64,000 nucleotides of DNA, taken from Bradyrhizobium iriomotense (GTDB lineage Bacteria; Pseudomonadota; Alphaproteobacteria; Rhizobiales; Xanthobacteraceae). Made by a program: the position numbers and the translations under genes. Shown here in pieces: positions 52,097-59,984 of the stretch (the stretch's first letter is position 1; each line of letters starts with the position of its first letter). The notes beneath the pieces are model-generated. The model did no database searches. It saw only the letters and a list, made by a program, of their open reading frames with translations, and was not told the DNA's origin. The stretch is taken from assembly GCF_030160715.1 (NCBI RefSeq), contig NZ_BSOW01000014.1, positions 1 to 64,000 of the forward strand, written 5' to 3'.

Positions 52097-52624
52097 TCAC
52101 CACGGCAGGCCGCATAGGTCGATGGTGCCCTGGCGCGGCGCGCGGCCGAGGTCGAACACGAAAGGCGCCGTGTGATCGAACAGGATCCGGCCCTCTGGCT
52201 GTTCAGCGTAGACCTCGCCGGTGAAGGGGTGCCAGTTGCGCGCCTGATAGAACGGGAAATTGTGTGGCTCGCAGAACAAAAGAGCAAAACGCGCCGCCTC
52301 GTTGGCGCGCATGGTCTGGGTGGCGGCCTCGAGCGCCAGTGTCGCATAACCGCGTCCTCGGCAGTCCTCGCGCGTGCAGACTCCGCCGATGCCGCCGACA
52401 TGCATCTTGTGGCCATTCCAGGTGATGGTACGGAAGTAGATGCCGACGTGGCTGGCAAGCCCGCCCGAGGGCTCCGCGATCAGGACGCGCAAATCGGGAT
52501 TCGCCCATTTTATATGTCCCCAAGGCAGTTTCTCCACCACATCGCGCGGATAGACCGCCTTGAACAGCGGCTCGGCGATCGGCCATGAGGCGTCGCCGTT
52601 CAAAATGTCGATCTCGATGCTCAT
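52097..52624 (-). CDS. GNAT-family acetyltransferase
   Basis: 175 residues with the GNAT acetyl-CoA site VCTREDCRGRGYATLALEA (the R-G-R-G-Y-A pattern) preceded by the beta-bulge strand VGGIGG, and a late FYQARNWHPF. The N-terminal PRDVVEKLPWGHIKWANPDL is reminiscent of aminoglycoside 2'-acetyltransferases, but resistance is not implied. The ATG at 52624 follows AGAGGAAAG. It is divergent from sodB. Confidence 0.86.
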   Translation of the reverse strand: MSIEIDILNGDASWPIAEPLFKAVYPRDVVEKLPWGHIKWANPDLRVLIAEPSGGLASHVGIYFRTITWNGHKMHVGGIGGVCTREDCRGRGYATLALEAATQTMRANEAARFALLFCEPHNFPFYQARNWHPFTGEVYAEQPEGRILFDHTAPFVFDLGRAPRQGTIDLCGLPW

Positions 52625-52858
52625 GGGTCCGCTTTCCTCTATCCGCGCGACGGCGCATTCGTTCTCTCTTAAAGGCTTCAAAGGCAATGATATTTTGCGT
52701 CGGTCCCGCAAGCCTGATGTTCTGGGCTGAATTTGAGCACTCAAGCCATGCCGCCGCACCATGCGGTTTCGAGAAATTCGCGGTATTTAACGGCGCAGGA
52801 ACCTTCTATAAGGGGTGACCGTTAGAACACGTTCCCCACCAGTTGCGGACAACAACCC

Positions 52859-53455
52859 ATGACCTTTACGCTGCCCCCACTCCCTTACGCCTATGACGCC
52901 CTCGGCCAGTATATGTCGAAGGAAACGCTGGAATATCACCACGACAAGCATCATCAGGCCTACGTCACCAACGGCAACAACGCGCTCAAGGGGACCGAAT
53001 GGGAAGGTAAATCCCTTGAGGAGATCGTCAAGGGCTCGTTCGGCAAGAACCCCGCGGTGTTCAACAATGCCGGCCAGCACTACAACCACATCCACTTCTG
53101 GAGCTGGATGAAGCCCAATGGCGGCGGCACCAAGCTGCCGGGCAAGCTCGAGAAGAAGATCAACGAGGACCTCGGCGGTTTCGACAAGTTCAAGGCCGAC
53201 TTCCAGGCGGCCGGCGTCGGCCAGTTCGGCTCCGGCTGGTGCTGGCTCCAGGTCAAGAACGGCAAGCTCGAGATCTCCAAGACCCCGAACGGCGAGAATC
53301 CGCTGGTGCACGGCGCCACCCCGATCCTCGGCTGCGACGTCTGGGAGCACTCCTACTACATCGACTATCGCAACCGCCGCCCGGACTATCTGAAGGCATT
53401 CGTCGAGAACCTCGTGAACTGGGAATACGTGGAGTCGCTGTTCGACAAGGCGTAA
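52859..53455 (+). CDS. sodB: Superoxide dismutase, Fe/Mn family (Fe-type residues)
   Basis: 198-residue enzyme disproportionating superoxide. Metal ligands are His27, His77, Asp160 and His164 (DVWEHSYYIDY). The residue deciding metal type is Gln73 in NAGQHYNH, at the position where Fe enzymes carry Gln and Mn enzymes Gly; the Mn-specific Gln of the C-terminal loop is absent (NGENP). This points to Fe, though some relatives accept both. No signal peptide, so cytoplasmic. A strong terminator follows after a palindromic repeat. Confidence 0.96.
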   Translation: MTFTLPPLPYAYDALGQYMSKETLEYHHDKHHQAYVTNGNNALKGTEWEGKSLEEIVKGSFGKNPAVFNNAGQHYNHIHFWSWMKPNGGGTKLPGKLEKKINEDLGGFDKFKADFQAAGVGQFGSGWCWLQVKNGKLEISKTPNGENPLVHGATPILGCDVWEHSYYIDYRNRRPDYLKAFVENLVNWEYVESLFDKA

Positions 53456-53464
53456 TCATTTGGA

Positions 53465-53567
53465 GTCATTCCGGGCGCGCGAAGCGCGAGCCCGGAATCC
53501 ATTTATCCGCTCGGGCTGACGCCCGATGGATTCCGGGCTCGGCGCTGGTGCGCCGCCCCGGAATGAC
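53465..53567. repeat. 103-bp palindromic repeat after sodB
   Basis: GTCATTCCGGG at the left end and CCCGGAATGAC at the right end are exact complements; inner arms GAGCCCGGAATCCAT and ATGGATTCCGGGCTC also pair. A member of the palindromic intergenic repeats typical of Bradyrhizobium. Confidence 0.8.
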
Positions 53568-53578
53568 GAAAGTAAAAG

Positions 53579-53605
53579 GGCGGCCGCTCACGCGGTCGCC
53601 TTTTT
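53579..53605 (+). terminator. Rho-independent terminator of sodB
   Basis: GGCGGCCGC / GCGGTCGCC stem of nine pairs (one G:T) with loop TCAC, followed directly by TTTTT. Lies 124 bp after the sodB stop, beyond the palindromic repeat. Confidence 0.85.
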
Positions 53606-53719
53606 GCTGGGCGAACCAGCCCTGCGCAAAGCGCGCACAGGTCTGTCATCGTACTGTTTGCATCACTGGGGCGGTGCCCTTAATCAGGACGGGCATCCCA
53701 CCCAGTCGACTCTCGCCCG

Positions 53720-54331
53720 TTGTCAGAACCTTCCCCGAACAATCCGGCGCCTGCCGAGGACGCGGAGTCCGCGCCGCGGCCGGGGCGCATCCGCAAGCCG
53801 ATCGGCTGGTCGACGATCATCATCGCAGGCCTGGTGGCGGTGAGCGCGGCGCTGGTCTGGCGGCGTGACGGCACCGACGGCGTCCTCGACATCCTCACCC
53901 ACGATCTCTCGCTGTTCGGCGGCATCCTGCCGCGCGTGCTCGCCGGCTGCCTGCTCGGGGCCTTCATCTCGGAGATCCTGCCGCACGAGAGGGTGTCGCG
54001 CTCGCTTGGGCCGAAATCCGGCCTGATGGGTCTTCTGATCGGCACCGCCTTCGGCGCAATCCTGCCCGGCGGGCCGTTCACCGCCTATCCGGTGGCGAGC
54101 GCGCTGCTCGCGGTCGGCGCCGATTTCGGCGCCACCATCGCCATGGTCGTGAGTTGGACCCTGATCGGTTATGGCCGGGCGGTTGCCTGGGAAATCCCGA
54201 TCATGGGCACGGATTTCACGCTGTGGCGGATCGTGATCTCGCTGCCGCTGCCGGTGCTCGCCGGCGCGCTCGGCCGCTTCGTCTATGTCCGGCTCTATCC
54301 GAAGCCTGACGCCGAGGACGACGAGACATGA
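53720..54331 (+). CDS. Half-size permease, N-terminal partner (ArsP/DUF318-like)
   Basis: 203 residues: Pro-rich cytoplasmic N-terminus, a first membrane segment (TIIIAGLVAVSAALVW), then four or more segments with ILPGGPFTAYPVASALLAVG as conserved core. This P-G-G-P motif marks the ArsP_1/DUF318 permeases, which are normally one chain of about 300 residues with two such halves. A TTG start at 53720 opens the frame. Its stop overlaps the ATG of the next gene by 4 nt; the two products probably form a heterodimer. Substrate unknown; organoarsenical or metal efflux would be typical of the family. Confidence 0.8.
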   Translation: MSEPSPNNPAPAEDAESAPRPGRIRKPIGWSTIIIAGLVAVSAALVWRRDGTDGVLDILTHDLSLFGGILPRVLAGCLLGAFISEILPHERVSRSLGPKSGLMGLLIGTAFGAILPGGPFTAYPVASALLAVGADFGATIAMVVSWTLIGYGRAVAWEIPIMGTDFTLWRIVISLPLPVLAGALGRFVYVRLYPKPDAEDDET

Positions 54332-54828
54332 GTGCCGCGCTCCTCATCGATATCCTCTTGTGGGGCTCGGTGCTCGGCGTCGGCCTGATCGCCTTCCGCC
54401 GCGGTCCTCCGGTGTTCAAGGCCTCGCTGCGCGAGGGCTCGATGGATTTCATCAACATCGTGCCGCGCATTGCGCTGGGTGTGATCGGCTCCGGTTACAT
54501 CGCCGCGATCATCCCGCAGGAAGTAATTACCGGCTGGCTCGGTCCCGACAGCGGCTGGCTTGGAGTGGCCACCGCCGTGGTCGCCGGCGCTGCCACGCCC
54601 GGCGGCCCCGTGATCGGCTTCTCCATCGGCACGGTGGCGCTGAAGTCCGGCGGCGGCGTGCCGCAGGTGGTCGCCTATGTCGTCGCCTGGGCGCTGTTTG
54701 CCTTCCAGCGGGTGATCCTGTGGGAAATCCCGTTCATGCCGGCCCGTTTCGTCTGGTTCCGCTGTGCCGTCTCGGTGCCGTTCCCGTTCCTGGCGGCGGC
54801 GATAGCCATGGTGATCGGCAAGCCGTGA
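54328..54828 (+). CDS. Half-size permease, C-terminal partner (ArsP/DUF318-like)
   Basis: 166 residues, about five membrane segments, with ATPGGPVIGFSIGTVALKSG corresponding to the P-G-G-P core of the upstream half and VQ...AWALFAFQRVILWEIPFMP matching its AWEIPIMG segment. The two halves thus repeat one topology. Coupled by a 4-nt overlap. It is followed by a cluster of palindromic repeats and then the zinc operon. Confidence 0.82.
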   Translation: MSAALLIDILLWGSVLGVGLIAFRRGPPVFKASLREGSMDFINIVPRIALGVIGSGYIAAIIPQEVITGWLGPDSGWLGVATAVVAGAATPGGPVIGFSIGTVALKSGGGVPQVVAYVVAWALFAFQRVILWEIPFMPARFVWFRCAVSVPFPFLAAAIAMVIGKP

Positions 54829-54840
54829 CCTTGCTTCACT

Positions 54841-55008
54841 TCTCCCGCTTGCGGGAGAGCATAGGCCGCCTTCGGCGGCCGTCCTCTCAGGAGACGCCGA
54901 GGCGAAGCCTCGGCTATGCCGAAGGCGCGGGTGAGGGCTCTCTCCTCTTGGGGGCTCTCGATTGCTGAGACACCCTCTCCCCAACCCTCCCCCGCAAGCG
55001 GGGGAGGG
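54841..55008. repeat. Cluster of short palindromes
   Basis: Three perfect hairpins: TCTCCCGC-tt-GCGGGAGA (54841-54858), GGCCGCC-ttc-GGCGGCC (54864-54880) and CCCTCCCCCGC-aa-GCGGGGGAGGG (54985-55008). They lie between the permease pair and the zinc promoter and may insulate the two units. Confidence 0.7.
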
Positions 55009-55056
55009 AGCGCACCGTCTGGGAGGTTCGCGGCCCGCCCCAAGCCGTGGACAGGA

Positions 55057-55079
55057 GTAATGTTATAATATAACGTTTC
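55057..55079 (+). promoter_or_regulatory. Zur-like operator overlapping a -10 box
   Basis: The palindrome GTTATA-A-TATAAC (55062-55074), extended to AATGTTATAATATAACGTT, matches the general form of alphaproteobacterial Zur boxes. It contains a perfect TATAAT at 55064-55069, so transcription would start near 55076-55078, just 5-7 nt before the first ATG (55083). Zur-Zn would block RNA polymerase directly, switching the operon on when zinc is scarce. Confidence 0.75.
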
Positions 55080-55082
55080 CGG

Positions 55083-55319
55083 ATGGTTCCCGCCGCGTCC
55101 CACGCCCATCATCACGACCATTCCCATGACCACGCCCATGCGCACGATCATGCCCATGGGCACGACCACACGCATGCCCACGTCCACGATCCCGCCGCGC
55201 CGCATCCGGCCCAGGCCGCACCCTGGTCGATCCTGCGCATGACCATGGCCGGCCGCCTCGGGGCCGCGCTGGCCGTCTGCGCGGTGCTCTGGGGTGTGGT
55301 CTTTCTGGCGATGAGGTGA
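55083..55319 (+). CDS. His-rich single-pass membrane peptide of the zinc operon
   Basis: 78 residues. Residues 7-36 hold 14 or so His in HxH/HD repeats (HAHHHDHSHDHAHAHDHAHG), a likely zinc-binding tract; a hydrophobic C-terminal segment (LGAALAVCAVLWGVVFLAM) anchors it. No ribosome site precedes the ATG; the predicted start of transcription is so close that translation may be leaderless. Stop overlaps the ATPase start by 4 nt. It may buffer zinc at the membrane or regulate the importer. Not a family I can name. Confidence 0.8.
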   Translation: MVPAASHAHHHDHSHDHAHAHDHAHGHDHTHAHVHDPAAPHPAQAAPWSILRMTMAGRLGAALAVCAVLWGVVFLAMR

Positions 55320-56077
55320 CCATGGTGGGGCTCGGTTTCCACAACGTCACCCTCGGCTATGACCGGCACCCGGCGGTGCATCACCTCAAGGGCGAGATCG
55401 CGCCGGGGGCGCTTGTCGCGGTGATCGGGCCGAACGGCGCCGGCAAGTCGACGCTGCTGCGCGGCATCGTCGGCATCCTGAAGCCGCTCGCAGGCGCCAT
55501 CCATCTCGGCGGGCTCGATCCGCGCGATATCGCCTATCTGCCGCAGACTGCCGATATCGACCGCAGCTTCCCGATCTCGGTGTTCGATTTCGTCGGCACG
55601 GGGCTGTGGCGTGGGATCGGCCTGTTCGGCGGAATCGGCAAGGCCGCGCGCACGAAGATCCTGGGCGCGATTGCAGCCGTCGGGCTGAACGGTTTCGAGA
55701 ACCGCCCGATCGGCACGCTCTCGGGTGGGCAGATGCAGCGCGTGCTGTTCGCGCGCGTGCTGCTCCAGGATGCTGCGCTCATCGTGCTCGACGAGCCCTT
55801 CAACGCCATCGACGGCAAGACCACGGCCGATCTGCTCGCGCTGGTGACGCGCTGGCATGGCGAGGGCCGTACCGTGCTCGCTGCGCTGCACGATATGGAG
55901 ATGGTGCGGGCGCATTTCCCGCAAACCCTGTTGCTTGCGCGCGGCCCGGTGGCATGGGGCGCGACCGCCGAAGTGCTCACGGCGGAAAACCTCATGGTGG
56001 CGATGCGAATGTGCGAAGCCTTCGACGACACCGCGGCGGCCTGCGCCGACGATGACGGGCGCTCGCAGGCGGCATGA
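55316..56077 (+). CDS. aztA: Zinc ABC transporter ATPase, AztA/ZnuC-like
   Basis: 253-residue ATPase: Walker A GPNGAGKST, signature LSGGQMQRVLFARVLL, Walker B LIVLDEPFNAID, H-loop AALHDM. The GQMQRVLFARV signature is characteristic of metal-importing (cluster A-I) systems. It overlaps the His-rich peptide gene and lies 6 bp before the permease gene. It powers zinc import from the periplasm. The C-terminus after residue 235 is Asp/Ala-rich. Confidence 0.9.
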   Translation: MTMVGLGFHNVTLGYDRHPAVHHLKGEIAPGALVAVIGPNGAGKSTLLRGIVGILKPLAGAIHLGGLDPRDIAYLPQTADIDRSFPISVFDFVGTGLWRGIGLFGGIGKAARTKILGAIAAVGLNGFENRPIGTLSGGQMQRVLFARVLLQDAALIVLDEPFNAIDGKTTADLLALVTRWHGEGRTVLAALHDMEMVRAHFPQTLLLARGPVAWGATAEVLTAENLMVAMRMCEAFDDTAAACADDDGRSQAA

Positions 56078-56083
56078 CGCACG

Positions 56084-56950
56084 ATGTATGACGCGCTGAT
56101 CGGCCCCTTCACCGAATTCGAGTTCATGCGGCGCGCGCTCGCCGCCGTGATCGCGCTGTCGCTCGCCGGCGCGCCGATCGGCGTGTTCCTGATGCTGCGG
56201 CGGATGAGCCTCGTCGGCGACGCCATGGCACATGCGATCCTCCCGGGAGCCGCGATCGGCTTCCTGCTCTCCGGCCTTAACTTGTTTGCGATGACCGCCG
56301 GCGGCCTGATCGCGGGCTTTGCGGTGGCGATCCTCGCCGGTGTCGTCGCGCGCTCGACCGGGCTGAAGGAGGACGCCTCGCTCGCGACCTTTTATCTGGC
56401 TTCGCTGGCGCTCGGCGTCACCATCGTCTCGATCAAGGGCACCAATATCGACCTGCTGCACGTGCTGTTCGGCAACATCCTCGCGATGGACGACCAGACG
56501 CTGCTGGTGGTGGCGTTCAACGCCACGATCACGCTTCTTGTGCTTGTGGTGATCTACCGTCCGCTGGTGATCGAGAGTGTCGATCCGCTGTTCCTGCGCA
56601 CAGTGAGTCGCGCGGGAGGACCTGCGCATCTCGCCTTCCTCGCGCTCGTCGTCATCAACCTCGTCAATGGGTTTCAGGCGCTCGGCACCCTGCTTGCGGT
56701 CGGGCTGATGATCATGCCCGCCGGCATCGCGCGGTTCTGGTCGCGCGATCTCACCGCGATGATCTGCATCGCCGTCATCGCCGCTGCGGTGTCGGGCTAT
56801 GTCGGGCTCGTGCTGTCGTTCCAGACGCGGATTCCCTCAGGGCCGGCGATCATCCTGGTGGCGACCGCATTCTATGTCGTCTCCGTGCTGTTCGGCAGCG
56901 TCGGCGGGCTGGTCCGGCAGATGTTTCCCGGCCGGCATCTGGAGGCGTGA
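56084..56950 (+). CDS. aztB: Zinc ABC transporter permease, AztB/ZnuB-like
   Basis: 288-residue polytopic permease of the metal ABC-3 family, about eight membrane segments; typical RMSLVGDAMAHAILPGAAIG near the N-terminus and GFQALGTLLAVGLMIMPAGI in the C-terminal half. It forms the channel with AztA. Its TGA overlaps the ATG of aztC (TGATG). Confidence 0.92.
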   Translation: MYDALIGPFTEFEFMRRALAAVIALSLAGAPIGVFLMLRRMSLVGDAMAHAILPGAAIGFLLSGLNLFAMTAGGLIAGFAVAILAGVVARSTGLKEDASLATFYLASLALGVTIVSIKGTNIDLLHVLFGNILAMDDQTLLVVAFNATITLLVLVVIYRPLVIESVDPLFLRTVSRAGGPAHLAFLALVVINLVNGFQALGTLLAVGLMIMPAGIARFWSRDLTAMICIAVIAAAVSGYVGLVLSFQTRIPSGPAIILVATAFYVVSVLFGSVGGLVRQMFPGRHLEA

Positions 56951-57819
56951 TGCGCCGCCTCCTGCCGCTCGTCGTTGCGTCGCTCTTGATCGCCTCGCCG
57001 CTTCAAGCAGCGGAGCGGCTCAACGTGGTCGCGAGCTTCTCGATTCTCGCCGATTTCGTCCGCAACGTCGGCGGCGACCGCGTCAACCTCACGACGCTCG
57101 TCGGCGCGGACAGCGACGTCCATGTCTATACGCCAGCGCCGGGGGATGCGAAGCGGATCGCGGACGCAAGGCTCGTCATCGTCAATGGCCTGGGCCTCGA
57201 GGGCTGGCTGCCGCGGCTCGTGCAATCCTCGGGCAGCAAGGCGACCGTCGTGACGGCGAGCGCCGGCATCGCGCCGCTCAAGCTCGGCTCGGATTCCGAT
57301 CCGCATGCCTGGCAATCGATCCCCAACGCGAAAGCCTACGTGACCAACATCGCGGGCGCGTTGGCTGCAGCCGCGCCCGAGGATGCCGAGTTCTTCCGCG
57401 CCCAGGCCGAGGCCTATCTGGACAAGCTCGAAACGCTCGACCGCGAGGTGCGCGAGGCGATTGCAAAGATCCCGCCGGAGCGGCGCAAGGTGATCTCGAC
57501 CCACGATGCCTTCGGCTATTTCGCCGCCGAATACGGTATTCAGTTCATCGCTCCGCTCGGCGTGTCCACCGAAACCGAGCCCAGCGCCCGCGATATCGCC
57601 GGCATCATCAGCCAGATCCGGGCCCAGAAGATCCCGGCGGTTTTTCTCGAAAATATCAGCGACGACCGGCTGATCCGGCGGATTGCCGCCGAGACCGGCT
57701 CAAAGGTCGGCGGGACCCTGATTTCGGACGGTTTGACGGGCGAAAAGGGGCCTGCCCCCACTTACATTGACATGGTCAGGCACAATATAAAGGCCCTGAC
57801 CAGCGCGCTTGAGCATTAG
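56950..57819 (+). CDS. aztC: Zinc ABC transporter binding protein, AztC-like
   Basis: 289-residue periplasmic cluster A-I binding protein with a Sec signal (LLPLVVASLLIASPLQAAE). Four presumed zinc ligands are in place: His58 (SDVHVYTP), His119 (DPHAW), His185 (STHDAF) and Asp260 (ISDGL). The His-rich loop usual in ZnuA before the second ligand is missing; only GSDSD remains. The His-rich function may have moved to the separate membrane peptide. Start ATG 56950 with GGAGG 5 nt before; a GTG at 56947 is too close to it. Confidence 0.9.
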   Translation: MRRLLPLVVASLLIASPLQAAERLNVVASFSILADFVRNVGGDRVNLTTLVGADSDVHVYTPAPGDAKRIADARLVIVNGLGLEGWLPRLVQSSGSKATVVTASAGIAPLKLGSDSDPHAWQSIPNAKAYVTNIAGALAAAAPEDAEFFRAQAEAYLDKLETLDREVREAIAKIPPERRKVISTHDAFGYFAAEYGIQFIAPLGVSTETEPSARDIAGIISQIRAQKIPAVFLENISDDRLIRRIAAETGSKVGGTLISDGLTGEKGPAPTYIDMVRHNIKALTSALEH

Positions 57820-57873
57820 GGCAGGGGCCACCCCGCCTCGCGTCGCGCGAAAAAGCCCGATTTCGGAGTAGTT

Positions 57874-58935
57874 ATGTCTGAAGTGACCTCCCCCAAGATT
57901 CCTGAAAAGATTCCCGTAACGGTCCTGACCGGCTATCTCGGGGCCGGCAAGACCACGCTGTTGAACCGCATCTTGTCGGAGAACCACGGCAAGAAATACG
58001 CCGTCATCGTCAACGAGTTCGGCGAGATCGGCATCGACAACGACCTCATCATCGGCGCCGATGAGGAAGTGTTCGAGATGAACAATGGCTGCATCTGCTG
58101 CACCGTGCGCGGCGATCTCGTGCGCATCATGGACGGCCTGATGAAGCGCAAGGGCAAGTTCGACGCCATCATCGTCGAGACCACGGGTCTTGCGGACCCT
58201 GCGCCCGTCGCCCAGACCTTCTTCGTCGACGAGGACGTGCAGAAGAACGCGCGGCTCGATGCGGTCGTGACGGTGGCCGATGCCAAATGGCTCTCCGACC
58301 GGCTGAAGGACGCGCCCGAGGCCAAGAACCAGATCGCGTTTGCCGACGTCATCGTGCTGAACAAGACCGACCTCGTCTCCAAGCCCGAGCTCGCCGAGGT
58401 CGAGGCCCGCATCCGCGGTATCAACCCCTACGCGAAGCTCCACCGCACCGAGCGCTGCTCGGTGGCGCTCGCCGACGTGCTCGACCGCGGCGCCTTCGAC
58501 CTCGACCGCATCCTCGACATCGAGCCCGACTTTCTGGAGGCCGATGATCATGACCACGACCATGATCATCACCACCATCACGGTCATGACCATCATCACC
58601 ACGATCACGGCCACGGCCTGAAGCACTATCACGACGAGGAGATGCAGTCGCTCTCGCTCAAGACCGACAAGCCGCTCGATCCCAACGTGTTCATGCCCTG
58701 GCTCCAGAACCTCGTGCAGGTCGAGGGCCAGAAGATCCTGCGCTCCAAGGGCATCCTCGCCTTCCACAATGATGACGACCGCTACGTCTTCCAGGGCGTG
58801 CACATGATGCTGGAGGGCAATCACCAGCGGAAGTGGAAGGAGGGCGAGCCGCGCGAGAGCCGTCTCGTCTTCATCGGTCGCGAATTGCCGGAACGGGCCA
58901 TTCGCGAGGGTTTTGAGAGCTGCATCGTCTCGTGA
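57874..58935 (+). CDS. CobW/COG0523 GTPase, zinc metallochaperone-like (ZNG1/ZigA type)
   Basis: 353-residue G3E GTPase: Walker A GYLGAGKTT (20-28), zinc-binding GCICC (Cys73, Cys75, Cys76), Walker B region VETTGLADP, NKTD (163-166) and a C-terminal CobW_C domain (ILAFHNDDDRYVFQGVHMML in part). A His/Asp tract at 225-248 (HDHDHHHHHGHDHHHHDHGH) can bind several zincs. Proteins of this kind hand zinc to client enzymes under zinc limitation. Within the Zur-controlled operon this role fits. It overlaps the WD40 gene. Confidence 0.93.
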   Translation: MSEVTSPKIPEKIPVTVLTGYLGAGKTTLLNRILSENHGKKYAVIVNEFGEIGIDNDLIIGADEEVFEMNNGCICCTVRGDLVRIMDGLMKRKGKFDAIIVETTGLADPAPVAQTFFVDEDVQKNARLDAVVTVADAKWLSDRLKDAPEAKNQIAFADVIVLNKTDLVSKPELAEVEARIRGINPYAKLHRTERCSVALADVLDRGAFDLDRILDIEPDFLEADDHDHDHDHHHHHGHDHHHHDHGHGLKHYHDEEMQSLSLKTDKPLDPNVFMPWLQNLVQVEGQKILRSKGILAFHNDDDRYVFQGVHMMLEGNHQRKWKEGEPRESRLVFIGRELPERAIREGFESCIVS

Positions 58936-59954
58936 TGAAAGAGTTTACGCCGGCCGCCGATTCACCCTCGATCGTCTCCGTCACCGACCGCGTCAAGCCG
59001 GTCGCGCTCGGCATGGCGGTGACCTCGGTGCATTTCCTTGGCTCGCGCGCTGCGTTCGTCGGCGGCGAGGAGAACGTTGGGCTGGTTGATGCCAAGGGTG
59101 AGGTCAGCACCGTCGCCGTTCACAGCGGCGGCATTCTCTCCACCGCCAGCGACGGCAAGCACCTGGTCTTGGGCGGCGATGACGGCAAGGTCGTCTCGCT
59201 CGACGCCAAGGGCGAGGTGACGCTGCTTGCGACCGATCCCAAGCGGCGCTGGATTGACGCGGTGGCGCTGCATCCGGACGGTGCCTTCGCCTGGTCGGCC
59301 GGCAAGTTTGCCTTCGTCAAGAGCGGCAAGAACGAAGAGAAGTCGATCGAGGTGCCCTCGACCGTCGGCGGACTCGCGTTCGCGCCTAAGGGGCTGCGGC
59401 TCGCGATCGCGCATTACAACGGCGCGACGCTGTGGTTTCCGAACATGGCGGGATCAGCCGAATTCCTGCCCTGGGCCGGCTCGCATCTCGGCGTCAGCTT
59501 CAGCCCGGACAACAAGTTCCTGGTCACCGCGATGCATGAGCCGGCGCTGCACGGCTGGCGCCTCGCCGATAACAGGCACATGCGCATGACCGGCTATCCC
59601 GGCCGCGTCCGCTCGATGTCCTGGAGTGCCGGCGGCAAGGCGCTGGCGACCTCGGGCGCCGACACCGTGATCCTGTGGCCGTTCGCGAGCAAGGACGGCC
59701 CGATGGGCAAGGAGCCGGCGATGCTCGCGCCCTTGCAGGCGCGCGTGTCAGTGGTCGCCTGCCACCCGAAGAGCGACATCTTCGCCGCCGGCTATAGCGA
59801 TGGCACCGTGCTGATGGTGCGGCTGGAGGACGGTGCGGAGATCCTGGTCCGCCGCAACGGCACCGCGCCGGTCGCGGCGCTGGCCTGGAACGCCAAGGGG
59901 ACGCTGCTCGCATTCGCCGACGAAAATGGGGACGGCGGCCTCCTCGAGCTTTGA
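58935..59954 (+). CDS. WD40-repeat protein coupled to the zinc GTPase
   Basis: 339 residues forming about seven beta-propeller blades (GGEENVGLVDAKGEV, LGGDDGKVVSLDAKGEV, TSGADTVILWPFASK, AAGYSDGTVLMVRLEDG). No signal peptide or membrane segment, so cytoplasmic. Its ATG overlaps the stop of the CobW gene (TGATG), a sign that the two proteins are made in step and may form a complex. A propeller could present the GTPase to client enzymes. Not recognised beyond the repeat class. Confidence 0.87.
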   Translation: MKEFTPAADSPSIVSVTDRVKPVALGMAVTSVHFLGSRAAFVGGEENVGLVDAKGEVSTVAVHSGGILSTASDGKHLVLGGDDGKVVSLDAKGEVTLLATDPKRRWIDAVALHPDGAFAWSAGKFAFVKSGKNEEKSIEVPSTVGGLAFAPKGLRLAIAHYNGATLWFPNMAGSAEFLPWAGSHLGVSFSPDNKFLVTAMHEPALHGWRLADNRHMRMTGYPGRVRSMSWSAGGKALATSGADTVILWPFASKDGPMGKEPAMLAPLQARVSVVACHPKSDIFAAGYSDGTVLMVRLEDGAEILVRRNGTAPVAALAWNAKGTLLAFADENGDGGLLEL

Positions 59955-59984
59955 TCTGTCATGGTTCTCACCGTATAGGGGGCC

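Noticed and set aside
52097..52624. Aminoglycoside resistance acetyltransferase
   Set aside because: Only a loose likeness at the N-terminus; the general GNAT motif alone does not support a resistance role.
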